A stretch of 64,000 nucleotides of DNA, from positions 10,974,001 through 11,038,000 of the forward strand of contig NW_024467120.1 of NCBI RefSeq assembly GCF_017591425.1, given 5' to 3'. The notes below the pieces were generated by a model, which did not search any database, had not been told where the DNA came from, and saw only the letters and a program-made list of their open reading frames with translations. The stretch comes from Ochotona curzoniae (lineage: Eukaryota > Chordata > Mammalia > Lagomorpha > Ochotonidae). How positions within the stretch are numbered: position 1 is the first letter of the stretch; the number at the start of each line of letters is the position of its first letter. Of the stretch, positions 33,883-45,635 are shown piece after piece. Both the position numbers and the translations under genes were made by a program.

Positions 33883-35324
33883 TTTTATTATTCACAGAAA
33901 GATTCAATTGAAAAATAAACTTTTAAAAAATTGGAATCTGCAATTTTTCATAACATGCACATTCTAGATCCCTCACAAAAATGCTTGCTGTGAGAGGGCA
34001 GGCTTTTGGTGTAGACCATTTTGACAGTGCTTGAGTGTACAATGATTTGACAGATAATGACCAGCTGCGGGCTAAGTTCAGTATGCATCTTGGGGATAGG
34101 TCTGTCAGCTCAAGGGAATGACTTCCTCAAGATACAGAACAAAGAGCAGACGCATCACTACAGCCACGTCATTGCCGATGGCTGCATATTTACTATGCAT
34201 TTAGTAAATCTCCATGAGCTAAAAAGGAAGCAGGAAACCACCCTACCATGCATCACTGATGAGGGAACCCACGTCAGTTTCCAATACCTAGAAACCTGTA
34301 CCCATTTAGAAATAAGAATGATCTATTTTATATGAAAAACATTAAACTTCTGGGGCAAATCAGCTGCAAGAATAGCAACCTTGGCCACCAAAGATACAGT
34401 GGTACTTCAAAAAATCATGACAAAAAGAAATTTTTTAAAATTTGGTGAAAAAATGAAAATTATGTGTAACTTTCTCATAATTCACATTTTAGCACATTCC
34501 TTGAACTTTCATTCAGTTTTTCCCAAAGGTGGATCTAGTGAGAAAAGCAAGAGAACTTTCTAAACTTTTAAAAACTGGTGCATCAGAGCAGAAATGCCGT
34601 CATTCTAATATGAGAAGCTTAGATTCTTCTTAAGAGAACAGGGTTGGCATCACACTCTGACTTCCAATATTGACCAAGAAAACAAAGCTGAGAATTCAGA
34701 CAAAAGAGTCACCTCTGAGAACAAATGGAGGACAAGAAGGGCAGAGAATGGTGCCTCCCAGCAAGGCAGGTGTTAATACCTCATCCCTACTGACAGGAAA
34801 CATGGAAGAACTGTGAGAACAGGGCTCCACTGTCTGGAAGCCTGGGGTGGTCCCCTCCCCCTTCGCAGACCTTTAGTCAAGTGAGCCCCTGGCCCCTCAC
34901 TCCAACAAGGAGCATGGCATACACAGCATTTGGAAACAGCAAAGGAAAGAAATGTGTCCCACACCTGAGGAACCAGGTAAGTTGTAGCAAAGGGTGATAT
35001 CACAAAAAAAGGAAATTGGACCTTGGGAGAATTCGAAGTACAAAAGCTCTCAGAAATTTTTGAAAAAAATACTAAGAAAGAAAAATTTGTGATTTCTCTC
35101 CAGAAATAAGAGAGGCATTTTACTGAAATGTCAAAGGAAAGGTTGCATAGATGAAAGAGGGGCAATGAGTGAGCTGAAAGATTTTTAAAATAGAAGTCCT
35201 GAGTCCCCCCCCCAGAAACTTCTGCAGATGCTGTAAGTAGCAGGAATAACACTCTTTAAAAAAAAGAAAAAAGAAAGAACAGCATCTGTGAAACAGAGAA
35301 CAGAAAAAAAAAAGCGGGGGGCGG
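33883..35324. other. Unassigned interval
   Basis: About 1.4 kb of AT-rich, mostly single-copy-looking sequence. A 159-codon minus-strand frame (34773-35252) is rich in Phe/Ser/Leu and looks like chance translation of purine-rich DNA. A stretch at 34397-34530 ('gtggtacttcaaaaaatcat') vaguely resembles a mariner-type MITE end but lacks a matching inverted partner. Confidence 0.4.
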
Positions 35325-35326
35325 AG

Positions 35327-35612
35327 GGAAGGTAGCAATTGGCCCAGCTGTTAAGACACCTATGGGGACACTCATGTCACACGTCAGAGCTAAGTGGGGC
35401 CACCTTGCAGCTCTTCCCTTCCGATTCCAGCTTCCTGTCCATGGGCACCCTGGGAAGCAGCAGGTGTTCACTCACCTGCTTGTCCTGTCACCCTGCAGGA
35501 GACCTGGGGGGACAGCTCTGGCCATGGTAAGCTTCCCGGGAGTGGACTACCTGGTAGGAGCTCTGTGTCTGCCTCTCTTTTGATCCTTCTGCCTCGCAAA
35601 TATCTTTAACAT
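35327..35612 (+). mobile_element. CSINE, very old subfamily
   Basis: Plus-strand old-type SINE: 'ggcccagctgttaagacacc', 'cttcctgtccatgggcaccc', 'gtgttcactcacctgcttgt' and 'ctctgtgtctgcctctcttt'. Tail largely lost. Confidence 0.7.
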
Positions 35613-37276
35613 ATATGTTGAAGCAATATAGGAAATACATATACTGGAGATATTCTGATAATTTTTATAAATGATCCTTTCCCAAATTTAAAAAAAAAAA
35701 AAGCCTAAAAGAAATCTCATAGAAGTCTGGATTATGCTCTTCCCTGCATTGTCACCACAAAAGACTTCCCTGATACCAGGTACCCCTAGAGGGAACAGAG
35801 AAATCAGTGACATCACCAACTTACTCATGAACTCAAGGCAAGAGCACACCACTGTGTGCTGTTTCCAGTTTCCTTGGGAGAATTCCAGAGCCAGTGACTC
35901 AAGCTGCCTACCAAATCAAGACCTCTTCAGACTTACAAGGACTCAAAACACACACTTCTCTCCTGTACTCCAGAGCAGCATCCCTGCCGCCCCGCACTGC
36001 GACGCTCTTGGCCCCATGTCTCCGGGAACCTCCCTGCAGTGGAACAAGGCGGTGCATATTCGTGGCTACTCAGCTCATCTGTCTTCCGTCCCCTTCAAGC
36101 AATCCTCACGGAGTTGATGGCCTCTTTCTAGCAAAGGTGCTCTCTCCTCCTCCAACTGCCACGTTTCTTCATCACCCTGTTCCTCCTCTCTGTCTCTGCA
36201 CTATTATATGACCAGGACTGTGGTTAGAGGCAAGCAAGGACCTCATCATGGGAATCCAAAGAGAACCTGGTTAGGTTACCTTATTGAGATCCCTTATCCT
36301 ACTCAGAACCCCATTGCCTCCTAGGAGCTTTCTCCTCCTGGAAATCTGCCGACATGCTGTCCTGTGAATCTCTAGCTCTGGTTTTACTGTTCCATGCATG
36401 AGGTGCCTTGATGCACAGCTCTCATCATATCACAGAGTGCCTGACCCATGGTTTCTAGAGACCAAAACCTCTTCATATGAAAGGAAAGGAGGGTTTTCTA
36501 AGGGAACCTTCTCTGAAAACTCCACACCTCCACAAGCTTCAAATCCAGAATGAATATTTTCACAAATTATTTGAAGTCCCTTTATATGCCAAACCATTAG
36601 CAAGTGGATACTCAAGTATGAGGAAGGCTTATTTGCAAAAAAAAAAAACAAAAAACAAAAAACAAACAAACAAACAAACAAAAAACCCCTCACAGAACAA
36701 GCTCAAGGAAATATCAGGGAAAGCCAGGTTCGTCCTAGTCATGATGATAAGCTCTGAAGAACAAGCACTCTGCTACTTCTTCCTGCTGCTCATCTTTGAC
36801 GGAGTGCCTGGGCCCACACAACGAAGGCTTAATAAATGTCAACTAACAAATAGCTCCTTAGATCGTGTGTAAGTCCTGTATCCACTGCCCATCTTTCTTT
36901 CCTACCAATGCTGTGAGACCATTTCTATCCTTTGCTGGTAGGAGAGAAAAATTCTGGTATCACCTAATTATTCCACAGAAGCTGGCTAATTTCCATATGC
37001 ATGCTAAACCTCAGAGAAATAAGGTCTGCAGACCTTCAAGACCACCTGCTTGCCCTTGGGAACAGAACCTGTGCAGGTCCCTGTTCTACACTGACAGAGA
37101 CACTTAAAGGAGCAGTGTTCCTTGCCTGTGAGGCCTTCATCCCTTCAGCACCAAGCAATATTTTATAATATTTTATAATTATTCTATATTTTTTGTTAAT
37201 GGTTGCTAGTCTCCTCGGTCTAACTTAGAAATTATTCATTATCAGGGGTGTGTGTATCTAGCAAACAACATAATAC
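35613..37276. other. Unassigned interval with A-rich simple repeat
   Basis: No recognised SINE or LINE. A 127-codon frame (35734-36117) has no recognised relative. A (CAAA)n-type tract lies at 36637-36686. Otherwise single-copy in appearance. Confidence 0.4.
36637..36686 (+). repeat. A-rich (CAAA)n simple repeat
   Basis: A-run grading into four tandem CAAA units and CAAAAAA units. Possible decayed retroposon tail, but no body recognised upstream. Confidence 0.9.
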
Positions 37277-38123
37277 AGGTTAACTATTCCTTATCTGAGA
37301 CATTTGGCATTTGGAAGCAGAGATGCTTTGGATTTCAGATTTGTTTTTTTCCAAATGCTGGACTATTTACATATACATGAGCTCTAAACGTAAAATTCTC
37401 TCATGTTTCACATGCACATGATATGCAGAAGCTGAGAGTAATTCAGTACAGTATTTTTAGTGCATCTGTATGTTAGGCTGTGACCCATCACATGGGGTCA
37501 GTGGTAGAATTTTCTGCTTGTGCTGTTGAGGCAGAGCTCCAAAAGTTCCAAGTTTTAGATGTCCTGCTTCCTGCAGTACTCTGGCTCTAGATCTGACATT
37601 ATGAAGGTCTTTGATGTGCTGGGAGGGCCCTTCCTGCTTCTTGTGCCTGTTTGCAGTTTACAAAATTTGTAAGCTGTACCAAACACTGGCTGCAAGTTCA
37701 AGATAAACGAACACCTTATGTGGATGAACTGCAACCCCAGATGCATGAACTATACCTTGGGGCTGGCTGTCCTGTAACCAGAGTGTTGCCTAGTTACTTT
37801 TAATTCATCTATACGCTCTTTTCCTGTGCCACCCGGAAATATGACCGCATTTGGGGTATCCTTATTGTAAGTTCATTTTCATATGAACCAGTCTTTCTAA
37901 GTATCAGAGGTCATACTCTAATAGGGTGCTCCATCGAGAGAATGTTCTGGTTTAACTTTATATCAAAAGAGGTAGCACGTCTGGAGAAGCATCTCAAGGG
38001 CCAATGGAAAACAATTCTTCAACGTGTCAGGCAGAGTATGGAGGCTCAGCCAGGGTCCTCCTTTGTGAACAGCTTTTCCCTTGGGAGTTCTAATTGTGCT
38101 TCTTTCATCTCAACAAATGAAGT

Positions 38124-38458
38124 GGGCCCGGCAGGTGGCCTAGCGACTAAAGTCCTCATCTTGAACAAGCTGGGATCCCAAATGGGGACTGGTTCTAATC
38201 CCAGCAGCTCCACTTCCTGTCCAGCTCCCTGTTTGTGGCCTGAGAAAGCAATTGAGCATGGCCCAAAGCCTTGGGATCCTGTATGCGTATGGGAGAATTG
38301 GAAGAAGTTCCTGGTTCCTGGCTTCCGATCAGTGTAGCACCGTTTGTTGGGCTCACTTGTGGAGTGAATCATTGGATGGAAGATCTTCCTCTCTGTCTCT
38401 CCTCCTCTCTGTATATCTGACTTTACAATAAAAATAAAATAAATCTTTAAAAAAAAAG
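38124..38458 (+). mobile_element. CSINE, intermediate subfamily, 9-bp TSD
   Basis: Head GGGCCCGGCAGGTGGCCTAG, tail AATAAAAATAAAATAAATC plus A-run. TSD AAATGAAGT at 38115-38123 and 38459-38467. Confidence 0.94.
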
Positions 38459-38694
38459 AAATGAAGTAATAAGTTCTGCTGGTTAAGGCAATTTTACTAA
38501 CATGGGTATTCTCTGGGGATTGATTATATTATTTAAATGCTGGACTAATGCCTTTGGATACCATTGTGTTCCTTTTTAATCTTTTAAAAGTGAGTGTGCT
38601 TCTGGATACCACCCTGAACTCTATGTGCAGGCAAAAAAAATTTTTTTGAGACTTTTAAATTTATAATAAAGGCAGTTTTTAAAGTAAAGTTTTG

Positions 38695-39018
38695 GGGCCC
38701 GGCGCGGTGGCGCAAGTGGTTAAAGGTCCTCGCCTTGCACGCCCGGGATCCCATATGGGCGCCGGTTCTAATCCCGGCAGCCCCGCTTCCCTTCCAGCTC
38801 CCTGCTTGTGGCCTGGGAAAGCAGTCGAGGACAGCCCAAAGCTTTGGGAACCTGCACCCGCGTGGGAGACCCGGAAGAGGCTCCTGGCTTCGGATCGGCA
38901 TAGCATCGGCCCGTTGCGCTCACTTGGGGAGTGAATCATCGGACGGAAGATCTTCCTCTCTGTCTCTCCTCTCTGTATATCCGCCTTTCCAATGAAAAAA
39001 TAATAAAAATAAATCTTT
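38695..39018 (+). mobile_element. CSINE, young, perfect 14-bp TSD
   Basis: Head GGGCCCGGCGCGGTGGCGCA. TSD AAAGTAAAGTTTTG at 38681-38694 and 39019-39032. The short tail ends AATAAATCTTT. Near-identical to copies at 1, 39.9, 45.2 and 62.8 kb. Confidence 0.96.
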
Positions 39019-39062
39019 AAAGTAAAGTTTTGTATGTTTGAAAAAGAAAGTTCCAAATTTTA

Positions 39063-39371
39063 GGGACTGGTGTGGTGATATAGAAAGCTAATCTTCCACC
39101 TGTGGGGCCAGCTTCCCATATAGGCATTGATTCTAGTTCCAACTGCTCCATTTCTGATCCAGCTCCCTGCTTGTGGCCTGGGAAAGCAACAGAGGATGGC
39201 CCAAAGCCTTGGGACCCTGCATCCAAGTGGAAGACCCACAAGAAGCTCCTGGCTTCAGATAAGCTCAGCTCCAGCTGGTTACAGTGATTTGGGGAGTGAA
39301 TCAACAGACGGATAATCCTCTCTAAATCCCACCCCCTCTATAAAAATCTTTCAAGTAAAATAAACAAATCC
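39063..39371 (+). mobile_element. CSINE, older copy
   Basis: Head GGGACTGGTGTGGTGATATA, 'ggaaagcaacagaggatggc', end 'caagtaaaataaacaaatcc'. Lies between the two halves of the Tigger 3' end. Confidence 0.9.
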
Positions 39372-39639
39372 TGTTTTGAAAATTTCAGATTTTAGAATAT
39401 TTCAGACTTTGTATTTTCAGATTAGGGATGCTCAGCCTGAGATTTAAGGGCTTAGTAACTTCTAAGACTTCAGGCTTGCCCTGGAGGTCTTGGACACCAT
39501 CATCTGAAAATAAGGAGGGATACACATCCTTAAGGGAAGACGTCTATAGAGAATTCCTTACCACCAACACCGTCAACTCACCCTCTCTCTCCTGAGAAAG
39601 AATTCTCCGTTCAAGCCAGCTCCAACTCACTTACCATAA

Positions 39640-40430
39640 CACAGCTGAACAGGTTTTTTAAAAATGTCAGATTCAATCATATCACTTCCCTAAGTCCTCA
39701 ACATAAATCCAACACACATCAGGATCAAGTTCAGAATCCTTGCCGTGACCTGCCAAGGGCATCCCGAGCTGATCCATCAACCAGCCTGTGTCCTCTTCCT
39801 CTCCCCAAACTTCTTCATTCCAGCCAGCAAGGTCTCAGGTTTTTCTGACAACCCTGGACTTTTTTTTTTTTTTAAAGATTTATTTTTATTATTTTTTCAT
39901 TGGAAAGGCGGATATACAGAGAGGAGAGACAGAGAGGAAGATCTTCCGTCCGATGATTCACTCCCCAAGTGAGCGCAACGGGCCGATGCTATGCCGATCC
40001 AAAGCCAGGAGCCTCTTCCGGGTCTCCCACGCGGGTGCAGGGTCCCAAAGCTTTGGGCCGTCCTCGACTGCCTTCCCAGGCCACGGGCAGGGAGCTGGAA
40101 GGGAAGCGGGGCTGCCGGGATTAGAACCGGCGCCCATATGGGATCCCGGGGGTGCAAGGCGAGGACCTTAACCACTTGCGCCACCGCGCCGGGCCCGACA
40201 ACCCTGGACTTTTTAATCTCTGTTACCTGTGATTAAGATATTCTCCCTTCCCACTGCTGCCAGGCTGGCTCTTACTCATTACTTAGATTTGGGCTTAAGT
40301 GCCACTCAGCTAGAACTCTCTCAAGACTGATGAAGTTCCACCATAAGGTTCTATAGTTTATAGAACTTTGCTTTCCTCCTTCTCATCACTCTGTTATTAC
40401 CTATTAAATGTCCACTTCATCCCCAGGTGT
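39640..40430 (+). mobile_element. L2 (CR1-type LINE) 3' region, interrupted by a young SINE
   Basis: 'cagattcaatcatatcactt', 'ggatcaagttcagaatcctt', 'gccgtgacctgccaagggca' and, after the SINE, 'gctgccaggctggctcttac' and 'gggcttaagtgccactcagc' follow the order of the mammalian L2 3' region (…actccttaccatggcctacaagg… and …tcagctcaaatgtcacctc…). Ancient and diverged. Confidence 0.7.
39861..40196 (-). mobile_element. CSINE, young, long perfect TSD
   Basis: Minus-strand young CSINE. TSD GACAACCCTGGACT plus the following T-run at 39847-39860 and 40197-40210. Head complement ends GCGCCGGGCCC at 40196. Inserted into L2. Confidence 0.97.
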
Positions 40431-40560
40431 GATGAAAGCAGAGCTGAGGCCATGCCTTTACTGTTACATCTTCAACATCAGGTATGATGAAATACTGTTT
40501 AAATGTGTTTTTATGGCACCTGGTAGTTGTACATATTTATGGGGTATGCCATGTGAGTTT

Positions 40561-41040
40561 ATTTTCTTTAAAAAAAAAAAAAGATTTATTTTGCTTTTTT
40601 TTTGGAAAGTCAGATATACAGAGAGAAGGAGAAGCAGAGAGGAAGATTTTCACATTGATTCACTTCCCAATTGGCCGCGATGGCCAGAGCTGAGCCGACC
40701 CAAACCCAGGAACCAGGAGCTTCCTCAGGGTCTCCCACACAGGTGCGGGGTCCCAAAGCATTGGATCATCCCCGACTGTTTTCCATCCCTTGATTCACTC
40801 CCCAAGTGGCCACAATGGCTGGAGTTGCGCTGATCCGAAGCCAGGAACCTGGTGCCTCCTCCCAGGTTTCCCATGCAGGTGCAGAGTCCCAAGGCTTTGG
40901 GCCATCCTCCACTGCTTTCCCAGACCACAAGCAAGGAGCTGGATGAGAAGTGGAGCAACCGGAATTAGAAACAGCACTCATATGGGATCCCAGCTTGTGC
41001 AAGGCAAGGACTTTAGCCACTAGGCTACTGCGCTGGACCC
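40561..41040 (-). mobile_element. Chimeric CSINE with internal segmental duplication
   Basis: A 480-bp minus-strand element. The 3' tail and first body segment (40570-40785) run to 'gactgttttccatccc', and then the body restarts at 'ttgattcactccccaagtgg' (about 40790) and runs on to a normal head (41039). The segment from 'tgattcac' to the 'catcc..gactg' block is therefore present twice, with different substitutions. One TSD pair flanks the whole: TGCCATGTGAGTTT 40547-40560 and TGCCATTTGAGTTT 41041-41054 (13 of 14). Confidence 0.85.
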
Positions 41041-41054
41041 TGCCATTTGAGTTT

Positions 41055-41722
41055 CAAAACATCTTTACAGTACAAGGATCAGATTCGAATAATTAGAATT
41101 CCTTGTCATCTCAGATATTTATGTTTTGTGCTAGGAATATTCAAAATTCTCTCTCCAGTAATTCTGAAATGGTTCATCAATCTTTGCTGGCCATAGTTGT
41201 TCTGCTGTACTATGGGATCCTGTCCAAAATGGTGTGTCATTTCTAACGGATAAATGAACACATCGTATACTTGAGAAACAATTGAACAATACCTATGCCT
41301 GGGGGAGGGTGATGAGGGTTGGGCATTTCTCAGATTTGTCATTTCAGGAAGAGTGTACAGAAAAAGCCAAATGCTGGTGAGCGGCAGGTGTATTCACAAA
41401 TCCACTGCAAGGGTAGAATGACCTTTAAAAGAGCCATTATTTGTTCTGACATATAATAAAAATCTACCAGGATCTAGAATGTTGCCTAATCCAGTAGCTC
41501 TGCCCACAGTTCATTCCCTGAGGAAACATTTGCTGTGTTAGATACATCCACATTGCATAATTTTAACTCAGCAAGTGTGTGCAGGATAGATATAGACAAT
41601 AGCTTTTAAAATTAGGAGTTGGAGTTAGCTCAGGCAACACATCAACACAGCCTAGACGCCTGGACATAAAAGATTTTCTAAAAACAGTAGTTCAACCCTA
41701 AAAAAACTAAAAAAAAAAAAAA
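41055..41722. other. Unassigned interval
   Basis: No recognised repeat or long reading frame. Mixed composition. Confidence 0.4.
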
Positions 41723-42025
41723 GCAGGGTCAGGTATTGTGAGACAGTTAGGTAAGTTGCTATTCCAGACGTCCATCCCAAGCGGGAGTGTCAATTCAAGT
41801 CCTGGACACTCCGCTTCTAATCGACTCCCTTCTGATGCACCTGGGAAGCAGCTGGTGATAGCCCAAGTGCTCTAGTTTCTGCCATGCCACTCGTAAGGAG
41901 TACCCGGATGGAGTTCCTTCTGGGTCCAACTCAGTCCAAACTCAACTGCTGTGACTCTTTAAACACACAGGCAGAAGGACGGCCTGTGTGTTTGTTTCTC
42001 TGTGTGTCACACTGGCTTTCAAACA
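41723..42025 (+). mobile_element. CSINE, very old subfamily
   Basis: 'cagggtcaggtattgtgaga' head, 'caattcaagtcctggacact' B-box region, 'gatgcacctgggaagcagct' and 'ggatggagttccttctgggt', then CT/GT-rich end. Confidence 0.78.
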
Positions 42026-42764
42026 TGAATTTTTTGTTTTAAAGAGCAACCTACAGTTCTGGGTTTTTGTTTTTGTTTTGGCTTTGTTTTGTTTTGAGGA
42101 ACTGAAAAAGACCTTGCATCCTCAATCCAACCCTGGAACACCTCACATTGCTAATTCCTCTTCTCAGAGCTATGACGTGAAGTCAGTTCTCTAAGGCTGT
42201 AGGTCTAACTTGAGGCAAATCCACCAATGACCCCCCAGTTACTCATGATCTTCAGTCCATAAACTCCAGCGAGGAAGCTCCTAGCCATGGCCTGGAAACA
42301 CTGTGCTCCAACATTCAATCTCCAATCTGGATTCACCAGATAGCATATTCTGTGTAAAGAAAAGTCTTTACATGTTGCTCATCCTACAATGCCTCCTCTT
42401 TACTGTCCACACCTCCAAAAGACTTGAGTATTAGTAACAGTAATTCCTGAAGACCTTTGCATGATTTGTTGAAAGGTTATTCTGGCCTACAGCATGATGT
42501 ATCATCACCTTCATCTGCCTGTGAATTTTGGGCATATCAGTCTGCTTCTTATCATTCCTAGTATTTGAGACGCTTCTTGTGCTTTCAAATTATTATAGAT
42601 GATTCCTAGGGGTGTGTGTGTGTATAATATTATATACATGTATATATGTAATACATTAAATTGAAAGCCAAGGCTGACACAGATAATTTTATACAAATCA
42701 CTAACTATATTACGGAATGCTATTGCATTGATCACAACAAAATATGGTATGTAATGGTCAAATA
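42026..42764. other. Unassigned interval
   Basis: Contains GT/AT-rich microsatellite-like sequence near 42610-42655. No recognised element. Confidence 0.4.
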
Positions 42765-42945
42765 TATAAACAAAAGTGTGGATTATTCACACATTAAAAA
42801 ATGAAATTCTGTTACATGCTTCTACGTGAATGTAATTTAAAGACATTAGGCTAAGTGAAATAAGTCAGACATAAAAGAGCATACATTGCACAATTCCACC
42901 AGCATGAGATGTTTGGGGCAGACAAAATCACAGAGAATACTGGAA
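42765..42945 (+). mobile_element. Ancient L1 ORF2 3' end fragment
   Basis: 'aaaatgaaattctgttacat', 'gacattaggctaagtgaaat' and 'aagtcagacataaaagagca' match the conserved last part of L1 ORF2. Stops throughout. Confidence 0.75.
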
Positions 42946-42952
42946 TAACTCA

Positions 42953-43125
42953 AGCATTTGGGTCCCTGTCACCTCCACAGAAGATGTAGGCTGAGTGTCT
43001 ATTTCTTGGTTTCAAGACTAGCCCAGCTCTGGCTGTTTCCAGCCTTTGAAGAGTAAACCAAGACAGACCTCTGTCTCTTTTCTTTCTCTGTCTCTCACTC
43101 TTGCTAACTCTGCTTGTCAGGCTTA
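42953..43125 (+). mobile_element. CSINE 3' fragment, old
   Basis: Starts at the 'gcatttgggtccctgtcacc' block and runs through 'tttgaagagtaaaccaagac' and a CT-rich end. The 5' half is missing. Directly abuts the L1 fragment. Confidence 0.65.
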
Positions 43126-43314
43126 AGGAAAAAGGCTCTTGTCTAAGTTGTAGAGTGGCAGCTCCCAGGAGCAGGTGTTTGAGGTTAGTTCTGTGTTCAA
43201 GCAGAGAGATAACTGATAGGAGAGCTGATGTGTGAAATTAAGGAAGCCCTTGCTCAGGCAGGAACCTCCTCACTGCTCCTAGTCACCAGATGCAAATAAG
43301 ACTGAAGCACTCTC

Positions 43315-43642
43315 GGGGATAGTACAATGGCTCAACAAGCTAATCCTCCACCTGCAAGCACCAGCACTCCATACGGATGTCAGTTTACATCCTGGCTGCT
43401 CCACTTTCCATCTAGCTCCCTGCTTATGATCTGGGAAAGCAGCAGAGGATGATCCAAATCCTTGGAATCCTGCACCCACATGGGAGACACAGAAGATATT
43501 CCTGGCTTTCGATCAGCTCAGCTCTGTCCATGGAAGCCATTTGGAGAGTGAACCAGCAAATGGAAGATCACTCTCTTTTCTCTCCCTCTCTCTATCCCTT
43601 TCTGTAATTCTACCTTTCAATCAAAAATAAATAAATCTTTAA
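43315..43642 (+). mobile_element. CSINE, older copy
   Basis: Head GGGGATAGTACAATGGCTCA, 'gggaaagcagcagaggatga', 'gagagtgaaccagcaaatgg', tail AAAAATAAATAAATC. Followed by a short (AT)n. Confidence 0.91.
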
Positions 43643-43644
43643 AC

Positions 43645-45177
43645 ATATATATATGAAAAGAGACCGAGGCACTAGCTATTCTCTGAACACCTCTTCTATC
43701 TCAGGGTGCCAAGCTACCTGGAACTTCATTTCTTAGGTAAACATAGATTTTTTTAATAAAAGAATTTTCATTTTAAACATGAAGATGATGTGAATGTGAA
43801 TATAATTTCTAATGTTTGAAATCCCATGTAAAATTTTCATGTTAAGAAAAATGCGTACATCTTTCCACAGCCAAATTCAGTGACAAAGATTCCTAGGTGT
43901 AATACTTAGCAAGCGGCACTTGCAAGAAAGCACAGAATCCTACCCAAATTGTCAGGTTTTGCACCAAGTTTTGCAACAGAGTAAAGATGGTTCTAGCCAC
44001 ATACCTCTCTCTAATTCCTGAGAAAGTATTAAGAGGGCTGTCCTAACTCTGTGGAAAGAGCCACGCATACACAGTCTTCAGAAAGTTCTTGGTAAGCACA
44101 TCTTACGAAAAATGTTAGGCATGGATTTCAAAATGTTTTTGTAGCAAAATAAAACTTACTTTTTAATTCCACTTTCCACAAACTCTCTGCTGCGTCTTTG
44201 CATATGTGCCTTCTCGCTGAGCCTGGCTGAACTTCCCCGCCGGTGAGTGAGGCTTGCATCAAACAGGCTGTGTCAGAGCCCGTAACAGCCTCCAAGCATG
44301 GAGAATGAGATAAGCGAGGTTCTGTGGCTTCTGAACTATTCTTACAACAGATGGTGCTTCCTTCACTGCGTTTCTTTCAAGTGGGTCATGCTAGCCATGC
44401 CTCAGGTCTTGAGGAAGCCTAAGCTACAAGCAGGAACCTGGCCTGAGCTTCTGCCCACAGCTCCAACCAAGAGCCCAGACCCATCAACCTGAGTCTTCTG
44501 AGAGCACCAACCTCTCTGTGATGCCATGCTGGGAGCTGAGTCTTTGGGAGCTGAGTCTTCCAGATCAGCCTCAGAGAGAAAGCAGTGGCTAGCTCTCCCT
44601 GTTGAGCTCTGACTGAATGCCTAACCACCTCCCCCCCCCACCACTGGTCATCTGAACACAGTAAGTGGTTAGCATTCACTACTGAAAGAACATTTACTCT
44701 TTTGAATTAGGTTTCTATGAGTGTAAAATGAAAACTTTACATATACTGCCATGCTAGAGAGTCATAAACATGTTAAAGACATCACATGCTATAGCTATAA
44801 CTATCAGAGCAAAACTTAAATCAAAGAGCACACGGAATCATGCAAGCTCTAATTACCCTCCAGCACGAGCTGGGCCAAGACGATCTGGAGGTACTGTGGG
44901 CAATGTTCAGCAGCACAAGACTATCTTTCACTACAGGGAGGGCCTTGCAGAAAAAGGGGCTCACCTTCACACTGTGTTGTGTGAATGTAGTTTGGCCTAG
45001 GAGGACCTAGGGGATACATAAGCTCTCTTGGTAGCTAGAAGGGTGTCAGAGTCTCTAGGAACATGAGTAAAGAGAACGCCTATCAAGATGAGTAACATTC
45101 AGTGCTGCGAGCTCATTGGAAAAGGAACCTGCTCATAACATTCACAGTATATAAACTGATAAATTTGGGTAGGAGGG
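43645..45177. other. Unassigned 1.5-kb interval
   Basis: No recognised SINE or LINE. Single-copy in appearance, no reading frame above background. Confidence 0.4.
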
Positions 45178-45193
45178 CAATTTAGCATTTTCT

Positions 45194-45523
45194 TTTTTTT
45201 TTTAAGATTTATTTTTATTATGTTTTATTGGAAAGGCAGATATACAGAGAGGAGAGACAGAGAGGAAGATCTTCCGTCCGATGATTCACTCCCAAAGTCA
45301 GCGCAACGGCCGATACTATGCCGATCCGAAGCCAGGAGCCTCTTCCGGGTCTCCCACAAGGGTGCAGGGTCCCAAAGTTTGGGCCATCGTCGACTGCTTT
45401 CCCAGGCCACAGGCAGGGAGCTGGAAGGGAAGCGGGGCTGCCGGGATTAGAACCGGCGCCCATATGGGATCCCGGGCGTGCAAGGCGAGGACCTTTAACC
45501 ACTTGCGCCACCGCGCCGGGCCC
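45194..45523 (-). mobile_element. CSINE, young, perfect 16-bp TSD
   Basis: Minus-strand young CSINE with TSD CAATTTAGCATTTTCT at 45178-45193 and 45524-45539. A few private changes (e.g. 'aaagtcagcgcaacgg') distinguish it from the 39.9-kb copy. Confidence 0.97.
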
Positions 45524-45635
45524 CAATTTAGCATTTTCTATGTAACTCATGTTCTTCCTTTTAAATGTGAATTTCCTTCAATGCAGAGATCATTTATTCT
45601 ACGTGTAAGATTGGGTTGTTGCTTTTGTTCTTGTT

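Larger units (their letters stand above)
37277..39436 (+). mobile_element. Tigger-like (pogo-type) DNA transposon, split by SINEs
   Basis: Left end ACAGGTTAACTATTCCTTAT at 37277 and right end 'tttcagattagggatgctca' / GCCTGAG near 39418-39437 form imperfect terminal inverted repeats (CAGGtTgA…CCtTATCTGA against the complement CAGGCTGAGCATCCCTAATCTGA). Internal TTTGGAT/TTCAGATTT repeats near 37325-37345 and 39380-39415, and the 'gtgacccatcacatggggtc' segment near 37480, are typical of this ancient mammalian pogo-type family. SINEs at 38124, 38695 and 39063 lie inside. No transposase frame survives. Confidence 0.6.

Noticed and set aside
34397..34535. Mariner-type MITE candidate starting 'gtggtacttcaaaaa'
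   Set aside because: Only one end resembles the family and the putative other end is not its inverted complement.
34773..35252. 159-codon minus-strand frame
   Set aside because: Phe/Ser/Leu-rich translation of purine-rich DNA with no recognisable domain, splice signals or homologue.
38692..39056. Many overlapping frames of 60-130 codons with recurring translations (for example a shared 'AGSNPGSPASLPAPCLWPGKA' type string) at numerous loci
   Set aside because: All are frames through copies of the same noncoding CSINE, explaining their near-identity across the window. Not genes.
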